A stretch of DNA of 64,000 nt from Babylonia areolata (lineage: Eukaryota > Mollusca > Gastropoda > Neogastropoda > Buccinidae), in contig NC_134878.1 in the NCBI RefSeq assembly GCF_041734735.1, forward strand, positions 30,720,311 to 30,784,310, in the 5' to 3' direction. The notes beneath the pieces were generated by a model. It was given only the letters and a program-made list of their open reading frames with translations, ran no database searches and had not been told where the DNA came from. How positions within the stretch are numbered: the stretch's first letter is position 1; each line of letters begins with the position of its first letter. Positions 57,370 to 64,000 of this stretch are shown here, in pieces. The translations under genes and the position numbers were made by a program.

Positions 57370-57655
57370 AAAAAACAGGGTTAAAGGCCCCATCACCTTT
57401 CACAGCCATCGGGGCAATAAATTCACATCTACTGTGTTTAAGGCTCGGCATAGGATGATGGGACACAGTCCTCTCCTTACACCATTTTAACCTTCCCCAA
57501 CCAAAGTCAGGTACCCATGGACACCTGGATAGAGTGAGGAAAATCAGAGAAAGTGTTTCCCAAGGACACAACACACTGTAGATACAGGGCCCGGATCACT
57601 GGTGAACACTAGATCAGAAGTTTCAAGGCCAAACTGGTTTTGCCACAGTGCCTCC
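57370..57655 (-). repeat. SINE-D copy, antisense (sense to ENPP)
   Basis: Complement of the family blocks: AAAGGCCCCATCACC, ATTCACATCTACTGTGTTTA, CAAAGTCAGGTACCCATGGA and GAACACTAGATCAGAAGTTT. Lies in the presumed ENPP 3'UTR. Confidence 0.82.
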
Positions 57656-57763
57656 TCCATAGAAAAAGAAAAAGGGAGAAAAAGAGAGGGAGAAAAAGAG
57701 AAGGAGAAAAAATGAGAAGAAAAAAAGGATGATGTGAAGACTGAAGCATGTGTGCAGCGATGG

Positions 57764-57907
57764 CTACGCTGGCCACAGACCACTGGGGAGGTAAGTCCGC
57801 ATGGCCACAGCCTGTGTGAAAGGGAGGGCAGGGAAGAACTGCAGACCTGTTAGCAGCTCCACGTCACGAACCCTTGCCTCATTGTCCACCAAGTACTCCT
57901 CAATGGT
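57764..57907 (-). CDS. ENPP-like, last coding exon
   Basis: TIEEYLVDNEARVRDVELLT, then GLQFFPALPFTQAVAMRTYL, PSGLWPA and TAG. Acceptor GTTTGCAG on the minus strand; phase 0 start. Confidence 0.9.
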   Translation of the reverse strand, partial: TIEEYLVDNEARVRDVELLTGLQFFPALPFTQAVAMRTYLPSGLWPA

Positions 57908-60464
57908 CTGCAAACAAAACAAACACCCGATACAGTTTCTCAAGGAGGCGTTACAGCGTCGAGGCAAATCTATACGCTACACATAATCTGCTAGGCAGAT
58001 GCCTGACCAGCAGCTTAACCCAACACATGAAGTCCGACCTTGAGTGCGTGTGTGTGTGTATATATTTGTGAACCTACTTGCGAGGATTTCTACTATAGAA
58101 TGCTGAGCATTCAGCTGTTATTAAAAAAAGAAAATGGGAAAGAATAAAGAAATACAGACATGCAAAACCAGATGGACCTGTCCTCTAAAAAGCTGAACTA
58201 TATCAAACTTCGTCAAACCGTCTTAAACTGTTAAAGCAGTATTAGTTGGAAACTAGATAAGAGACATACCTGGCAGTTGTATTCCTTCGAAGTGTCCACT
58301 TGTGGCAAAATGAAGGCCAGTGTTTTAACGCTGTCACATCTGGCCAGAGGCTGGCTGCTATTTTCACACCGACTCGCTATCAGAAACAGGTGTGTTGGTA
58401 TGGTGAGGTTGGAACTGAAAACAGAATTAGAGCAGACTGAAACCTTCAATCAAAAAGGATTGCTGAATTATCTATGACAACCACACACTCTGAAAAGGAC
58501 TGCAAAGTGTTATTAACCCTTTCAGTACCTAGCCTTTTTTATGCTCTGTGACAAATATTTGCCAAGCTATGTTTTGGTCATGGAGGGTAATAATTGGAAA
58601 AAAAAAAAAAAAAAAAAAAAATCATGCGAACTACATAAAGTATACATAACCTACACTTTTCTGAAAGGAAAATGAACACAACATCCAATTATGATAATTT
58701 CAAATAAATTTATTGAATTTGCATCAAGAAAAGTCCTACAGTGATGTGGATAGAAATTTCCATAATGGGGCACTTTTTTGCACACCACAAGGGGACAAAA
58801 CACAAAATGTTACTTATTACTTGTATAACAGAGTGTAAATGTGTTAATAATTCTTTGTGTTTTGAGATGCTTGCTGAACACTGAGTACACAATCAAACTA
58901 ATGAAAACGAAAAAAACTTATGGGCACTCTTTCACTTGTAGTTGTGTAGAAACTGGTTCAAATGATTCCAAATCGTCAAACATGAGCTTTTCATGTTCTT
59001 CAGGTGACTGCATGATTGAAACAAGAAAATGGTCAACCAGTCCTCTCCTCCTGATGAAAACACTGCTTTCAGAATCTGTCATGCACACACACATACATGC
59101 ACATGCTGGAACATGCACGCATACACACACTGTTAATTCCTTGCCCTGGTTACCTTGTGATGTCGTGTAATGTGTCAGCAAGTCCATCACTGTTGCCATC
59201 AAAAGCAGTCCCTGCTATAACGTTGAGGTCCTGGTGTCCAGCAGACCAGTTCTTCAGGAGGGCCTGCACAGGCTGCCACACACCTGCACAGGAACAGTAA
59301 CCCACATCATAACAGGGTTACTCCCCCCCCTTTTTCATTTCCACTGATTCAACAACTCCACAGCTGGTTGTCACTCTGTCTCTGGACCTTGCACTTGGAA
59401 CAACCTCTCTCTTTGGCTTCATCCAGTCCTGGCCTTAAAACCTACCTGTTTTCAAAACCAGCTTCTCTGTGCCTTCCCTTTTTCCATCTGTAGTTTCTTT
59501 AGCCTTATGTATTTATAAGTTAAGTTGGGTGTGAAAGCGCTTTGGTTTGTTTCCAGATTTGATTAAGTGCTATATAAATATATCATTATACAACACTCTG
59601 CAAATCAAATCACTGTTTTCAAAATATCTGAACCTAGATTTTTTCAATTGTGTATTTAATTCAGAAGGCAACCTACAAAAAAAAACTAGCAGAATGTGAT
59701 ATATTAACACATGCAGCACATAGAGACAACTGATCAAGCTCATTGAAACGTTGAGCAAAGTGCAGATATGTTCCTGCGGTTCACTTTACTACAGCAGTGG
59801 GACTGTTTTGTTCTGCAAGGTCTTCAGAACGTGCAAGGGAAACGAAACATACCTGTGAAGAAATTGTCCTGCATGGGAACGTGACTGGACAAAAGAGAGG
59901 CTGTGGGACCATGGTCATACCCTGTAGACATCATGTGAAAAAAAGTCATGTTGTGCCAGAAGAAACTGTTTATAGACAATACACTAACCTCAAAGCTCTT
60001 GGATATAATTGTTTTAACATATCTGATATCTATTTATTTCTATTCCCAGTTCACTGTTGTTAGTAGTCAATATGCAAAATGACTGGGACGGAAAAGAAAA
60101 TCAGGCAATGACACACACAGTGCATATGTGTTCATGCACAAGCACACACACACAATTTAAAGTCAAATATACAACTATCATCTAATGGCTCAAGAGCTGC
60201 AGAACAATTTGCTGTGAATGATGGAGAAAAAAAAACTGGAATTATTTCTGTTGTACATTTAATACTGACATTGACAGGGTAAAAGAACTTTACTATTCCT
60301 ACAATCAAAACAGGCCGTTTTAATTGTCTGTACTTGCCTACCCACAGTGTGGCGGCATTTGTGCACTTGCCTTTGGGTTGTGTTCTCAACTCCAGAGTCA
60401 CTGATGTCTTCATCATTCTCAATGGACTTCCATGACATGATGCAACTTTATAATATGTGTGAAC

Positions 60465-60497
<33 letters not shown>

Positions 60498-63034
60498 ATG
60501 TGTGTGAAACAAACTGTTTATCCAGTGGTATGTTGGTGTTATGCATTTGATGTTTTTTTTTTTCACAGGAGATGCGTTACTGCATGTATGGATCTGTCCA
60601 CACACTTTGACACATCCATGAAACTTGACAATGCATAGCACAGGATAAATTTCCCCACACTCTTGTCTCCGGGATGACGGGCGCAATAGCCGAGTGGTTA
60701 AAGCGTTGGACTGTCAATCTGAGGGTCCCGGGTTCGAATCACGGTGACGGCGCCTGGTGGGTAAAGGGTGGAGATTTTTACGATCTCCCAGGTCAACGTA
60801 TGTGCAGACGTGCTAGTGCCTGAACCCCCTTCGTGTGTATATGCAAGCAGAAGATCAAATACGCATGTTAAAGATCCTGTAATCCATGTCAGCGTTCGGT
60901 GGGTTATGAAAACAAGAACATACCCAGCATGCACACCCCCGAAAACGGAGTATGGCTGCCTACATGGCGGGGTAAAAACGGTCATACACGTAAAAGCCCA
61001 CTCGTGTGCATACGAGTGAACGCAGAAGATGAAGAAAAAAAAGTCTCCGGGATAAGGTACACAAAGCACTACAGAAATGTGAACAACCATTAGACTATGA
61101 ACTTCAGACTAAGTAATTAGTTGCAGCAACTGACCCAGAGGTAAGAGAGACACAAGGGAGACATTGTCAGGCAAGGGAGACCACTGGTCACACAGCTCAG
61201 TGGACAGACGGGGATCTGGCACAACACAGCTGCTGGAAACGTTGTCTTTCCACTGCAAAGGGAGAGAAAGGCCATGCACCAACTGTGTGTGAAGGTTCAC
61301 CTCTTTTTAAACATGCAAGTTTGAAAAGTTCAAAGTTCAAAGAAAACATGACGTTTCCATTCCTACACTCTTCTTCAGGAACGCTCCTGCACTATGGGAC
61401 TCTGACTGCACTTGAAACACTGGTTTTGTTCCATTCTGCTATCACATCATCTTTCTAAACTGCATTTTGATTAAAACACATCTGATGCCAGACTGACTCT
61501 AAAACAGAATTCATTCTGTCTGGAAATGATGAGAATATAAAAACATATTAAATTCTTATACAGCATCTATCCTTGTTCAAAGACCAAGTTCTAAACGTTT
61601 AATAAACAAGGAGTCATTTGTATTTGCATTTGTATTTCTCTCTTTTTATCACAACAGATTTCTCTGTGTGAAATTCGGGCTGCTCTCCCCAGGGAGAGCG
61701 CGTCGCTACACTACAGCACCACCCATTTTTTTGGTATTTTTTCCTGCATGCAGTTTTATTTGTTTTTCCTACCGAAGTGGATTTTTCTACAGAATTTTGC
61801 CAGGAACAACCCTTTTGTTGCCGTGGGTTCTTTTACGTGCGCTAAGTGCATGCTGCACACGGGACCTCGGTTTATCGTCTCATCCGAATGACTAGTGTCC
61901 AGACCACCACTCAAGGTCTAGTGGAGGGGGAGAAAATATCGGCGGCTGAGCCGTGATTCGAACCAGCGCGCTCAGATTCTCTTGCTTCCTAGGCAGACAC
62001 GTTACCTCTAGGCCATCACTCCACATTGGACAACAGACTGCCTGCCTGAGCAGAGCCAAGTGACAGCTACCTTTTGGTGCTCATCATTTACTTCCTGTGT
62101 CAGCCTTCAGTCATGCGCTCGCTAACACATTTACACTGAAGCGGATTTTTCTTCAGAATTTTGCCAGGGACAACCCTTTTTTTAACTGCAGGTTCTTTTA
62201 CGCTTGCCAAGCACATGCTGCACACTGGGCCTTGGTTTATGTTCACATCCCAAGGACTAGGGTCCAGTCCTCCACTCTTGGGTCCAGTGAAAGGGGAGAA
62301 AATTGTGGCGATTTTTTTGGGGGGGATTCGATCCTGTACCCTTGGATTTTCTCACTTCCCAGGTGGATGCATTACCACTACTAGGGTGCTAGGCCACCAC
62401 TCCACACCACATTTTGGTTAGTGACCCATCCTCCACCCTCCAGATATACCATGCATTCAGCCTCTCAAGAAGGCATCCTGTGTTCAAATCCATGTACGCT
62501 TCATCACATCTGCTAGCAAGATGCCTGACCAGCACGTTGGGTTACGCTGCTGGTCAGGCATCTGGTCGGCAGATGTGGTGTAGCGTATATGGATTTGACC
62601 AAACGCAGTGATGCCTCCTTGTTGAGTGCATGCACATACATTTGTGTACCTATCAGAGAGGATTTCTTCCACATAATTTTGCCAGAGGACATTACTCAGG
62701 TCACACTGGGTCCTTTTTTCAGTGTGCCAAATACATGCTGTCCATGGGACCTCAGTTTATTGCCTCATCCAAATGACCAGATACTCTGATCTTCCTGTCA
62801 TACTTGGGAGAAAGGGTGAGACAGGATTGGTACCATGGATGAAGACAGAGTGGTGGACACCCAGAGGGGCAGGTGGAGGGGGGCCCTGTAGGCGGTGATG
62901 GAGGTGGGTTGGTGCAGCAGGGACACATGGGTCATGTTGGTCCTCATCAGCAAGGGCACGCCGAACGGTGCGGCCATCTCCTGCACGCTGGACACGTTCT
63001 GTGGGCCCACAACCTGCCTGATGGCTGCTGCCGA
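57764..63034 (-). CDS. ENPP3: ENPP1/ENPP3-like ectonucleotide pyrophosphatase/phosphodiesterase, 3' part
   Basis: ENPP enzymes are secreted or type II membrane proteins that hydrolyse phosphodiester and pyrophosphate bonds of extracellular nucleotides. Only the C-terminal nuclease-like domain is in the window. Minus-strand exons in order: 63034-62834, 61252-61135, 59921-59853, 59283-59154, 58414-58270, 57907-57764; all phases agree and give 268 codons plus TAG. The end (EARVRDVELLTGLQFF then MRTYLPSGLWP) is closest to vertebrate ENPP3 (ARVRDVELLTGLDFY, LKTYLPTF). The EF-hand-like loop DGNSDGLAD keeps Asp/Asn/Asp/Asp at the calcium-ligand positions. Several N-glycosylation sequons (NVSS, NMTH, NVSL, NLTI, NSSQ) fit an extracellular protein. 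The catalytic phosphodiesterase domain and signal/membrane segment lie right of the window. The ENPP3 symbol is best guess; ENPP1 is the alternative. Confidence 0.88.
57935..58040 (-). repeat. SINE-C, 3' end, antisense
   Basis: Complement of the tail: GTTTCTCAAGGAGGCGTTAC, AATCTATACGCTACAC and TCTGCTAGGCAGATGCCTGA. Confidence 0.8.
58270..58414 (-). CDS. ENPP-like coding exon
   Basis: SNLTIPTHLFLIASRCENSS, then RCDSVKTLAFILPQVDTSKE; matches ENPP1/3 IPTHFFIVLTSC and LDTLAFILPH. Acceptor TTTTCAG, donor CAG|GTATGT. Confidence 0.9.
59154..59283 (-). CDS. ENPP-like coding exon (calcium loop)
   Basis: VWQPVQALLKNWSAGHQDLN, then VIAGTAFDGNSDGLADTLHD; matches ENPP NVISGPVFDFDYDGRCD. Donor AG|GTAACC. 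Confidence 0.9.
59335..59590 (+). mobile_element. LINE 3' end, CR1/L2-like, sense
   Basis: Reads TLHLEQPLSLASSSPGLKTY then LFSKPASLC, the usual last residues of CR1/L2-type reverse transcriptase proteins, followed by a GTGAAAGCGCTTTGG and GTGCTATATAAATAT 3'UTR end. 5' truncated. Lies in an ENPP intron. Confidence 0.65.
59853..59921 (-). CDS. ENPP-like coding exon (69 nt)
   Basis: YDHGPTASLLSSHVPMQDNF aligns with ENPP3 YDALITSNLVPMYEEF. Acceptor TCTACAG, donor G|GTATGT, phases 1 and 1 fit the neighbours. Confidence 0.8.
60469..60507. repeat. TG microsatellite
   Basis: A (TG)n tract in an ENPP intron; it makes the long minus-strand open frame here a run of Thr-His. Confidence 0.9.
60676..61042 (+). 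repeat. SINE-A, complete, with 11-bp TSD
   Basis: 367 bp. tRNA-like head GCCGAGTGGTTAAAGCGTTG (A box) and GGGTTCGAATC (B box), body through ATGGCGGGGTAAAAACGGTC, tail GAAGATGAAGAAAAAAAA. GTCTCCGGGAT is repeated at 60665-60675 and 61043-61053. The best reference copy of the family in this window. Confidence 0.93.
61135..61252 (-). CDS. ENPP-like coding exon
   Basis: WKDNVSSSCVVPDPRLSTEL, then CDQWSPLPDNVSLVSLLPL; aligns loosely with the ENPP3 segment around TVPDCLRADVRVPP. Acceptor CTTTGCAG, donor G|GTCAGT. Confidence 0.82.
61622..62027 (-). repeat. SINE-B, antisense, well preserved
   Basis: Complement of head, B box (GTGATTCGAACC), the central domain (GACCTCGGTTTATCGTCTCA) and the GGCTGCTCTCCCCAGGGAGA 3' block, with a TTTGTATTTG repeat tail. 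Confidence 0.88.
62125..62407 (-). repeat. SINE-B-like copy, antisense, diverged
   Basis: Keeps AGAATTTTGCCAGGGACAAC, GGTTCTTTTACG, ATGCTGCACACTGGGCC and the head complement GCTAGGCCACCACTCCACA. Confidence 0.78.
62463..62800. repeat. SINE-C pieces arranged head to head (fold-back)
   Basis: 62463-62535 is an antisense SINE-C tail (GCTAGCAAGATGCCTGACCA), 62536-62630 a sense tail (GTTGGGTTACGCTGCTGGTC to GATGCCTCCTTG), and 62640-62800 an antisense central domain (AATTTTGCCAGAGGACATTA, GGGACCTCAGTTTATTGCCT). The first two form a long inverted repeat just downstream of an ENPP exon. Confidence 0.78.
62834..63034 (-). CDS. ENPP-like coding exon (first in window)
   Basis: 67 codons: SAAAIRQVVGPQNVSSVQEM, then APFGVPLLMRTNMTHVSLLH and YRAPLHLPLWVSTTLSSSM. 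Matches the ENPP3 segment PFGRPRVLQKN through MRMPMWSSYTV. Acceptor GTGTTGCAG, donor ATG|GTACCA. Confidence 0.87.
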
Positions 63035-63036
63035 CT

Positions 63037-63670
63037 GCAACACACCACATGACAACAACTCTTTAGTCATCCTAATGGAAACAACAACTCTTGTTTAGTC
63101 ATCCTAATGGAAACAACAACTCTTGTTTAGTCATCCTAATGGAAACAACAACTCTTCTTTAGTCATCCTAATGGAAACAACAACTCTTCTTTAGTTATCC
63201 TAATGGAAACAAGTGTACGGACTTGACTGCAACACGCCACATGACAACGACACTTCTCTAGTCATCCTAATGGAAAATCCTAATGGAAACAACAACTCTT
63301 GTTTAGTCATCCTAATGGAAACAACAATTCTTCTTTAGTCATCCTAATGGAAACAACAACTCTTCTCTAGTCATCCTAATGGAAACAAGTGTACAGACTT
63401 GACTGCAACACGCCACAAGACGACACTTCTCTAGTCATCCTACTGGAAACAACTACATCCACAGGCTCTTCATTCACCCTACACAATATCTCAGCTCACA
63501 GTTTTTTTAATGGCTGATACTGACTGCAAGACGCCACAAAGCAAAAACATTTCTTTACTCATCCTACTGGAAATGATCATGCATGCACAGGCTTGTCAGT
63601 CATTCCCCCTGCACAGTATCTCAGCTCACAGTCTGCTTAGTTAATGGCTGATACTGACTGCACCACAAAC
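63037..63670. repeat. Compound ~32-bp array that duplicates an ENPP acceptor
   Basis: Many copies of AACTCTTGTTTAGTCATCCT then AATGGAAACAAC. It also carries four copies of the acceptor-side sequence (TGACTGCAACACGCCACATG on the + strand, TTGCAG|TCA on the -), with AG on the minus strand at 63227-63228, 63403-63404, 63524-63525 and 63658-63659. The real ENPP acceptor is at 63035-63036. Confidence 0.9.
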
Positions 63671-64000
63671 AGGAACACGACACACTGCATCATCCCTTGC
63701 GTACAAAACTGAAAATCATATAGTTTAAAATACAAAAAACAAGAGAGGCAAGGCCTTCAAGACTCACTTGTGATACACTTAAAAAAAATCCAAGCTTTTT
63801 ATGCATTGAGTATAATTTCAAAATGTAATGTTTAAGATGAGAAAGATCAGTTTAAAGCGAATTAAGTCCCCTAGCATTAATTATAGAGTAATTTCCCTTT
63901 TTTACTATCTGCACCAAAAACGTTTGCAAAATAAATAAAACTTCCATGCTTAGCAAAAGAAGTTCCTGTTAGAGCAAAAAATGATAATAATGACTGCTCT
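63671..64000. other. ENPP intron, nothing further seen
   Basis: AT-rich; no exon of the missing upstream ENPP region and no recognised repeat. Confidence 0.6.

Noticed and set aside
60132-60686. A 184-codon minus-strand frame in an ENPP intron
   Set aside because: Its middle is a Thr-His run from a CA/TG microsatellite, there is no ENPP similarity, and the ENPP exons on either side join in phase without it.
35584-60750. tRNA genes at the SINE-A, B and E heads (intact A and B boxes)
   Set aside because: The acceptor stems are not complementary and each is followed by a SINE body and tail, so they are tRNA-derived SINE heads.

Overview
The window is nuclear DNA of an invertebrate animal, most likely a marine gastropod mollusc. 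The host genes are split into many short exons in a repeat-rich, AT-leaning background. The two host proteins are clearly metazoan. The organism call rests on the kinds of tRNA-derived SINEs and LINE fragments present and is an inference.

Layout: (1) 1-7200 is non-coding: A-rich and GA-rich simple repeats, a poly-C run, a cluster of five perfect TCAAGGTCA sites (4245-5576) and, at 6640-7200, a CpG-bearing stretch with an inverted CCAAT box and an AAGATGGCG element that looks like a promoter. (2) 7450-10070 is a graveyard of broken LINEs, mostly antisense. (3) 10241-54973, + strand, is a complete gene for RTEL1, the regulator of telomere elongation helicase. I could trace 34 coding exons, all in phase, giving 1334 codons plus stop. 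The Walker A lysine (K48), four Fe-S cysteines, DEAH box, motif VI, one harmonin-N-like domain and a C-terminal RING-like C4C4 domain are all present. (4) 54974 to about 56595 is the RTEL1 3'UTR, followed by a 234-bp tandem duplication. (5) 57121-63034, - strand, is the 3' end of an ENPP1/ENPP3-type ectonucleotide pyrophosphatase/phosphodiesterase gene: six exons, 268 codons of the nuclease-like domain and stop. Its 5' part lies beyond the right edge. The two genes converge tail to tail.

The introns carry most of the unusual content. There are at least five SINE-like families with tRNA-like heads, and two of them share a central domain but differ in head and tail. There is a four-deep nested insertion (37203-38830). 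There are two TIR elements with 5-bp target duplications, a pogo-like element with TA duplication, a piggyBac-like element with TTAA duplication, and a three-copy AGATACCAAC-ended family.

The most striking pattern is that six tandem-repeat arrays, in both genes, are copies of a splice junction of the adjoining exon: the donor of RTEL1 exon 9, the acceptors of RTEL1 exons 16, 24, 29 and 30, and the acceptor of an ENPP exon. The array before exon 30 has a 51-bp (17-codon) unit. Its three nearest copies are in frame and stop-free with the exon, so use of an upstream copy would lengthen the protein by 17, 34 or 51 residues. A separate 58-bp array of 15 nearly identical units joins an acceptor-like and a donor-like motif in every unit.
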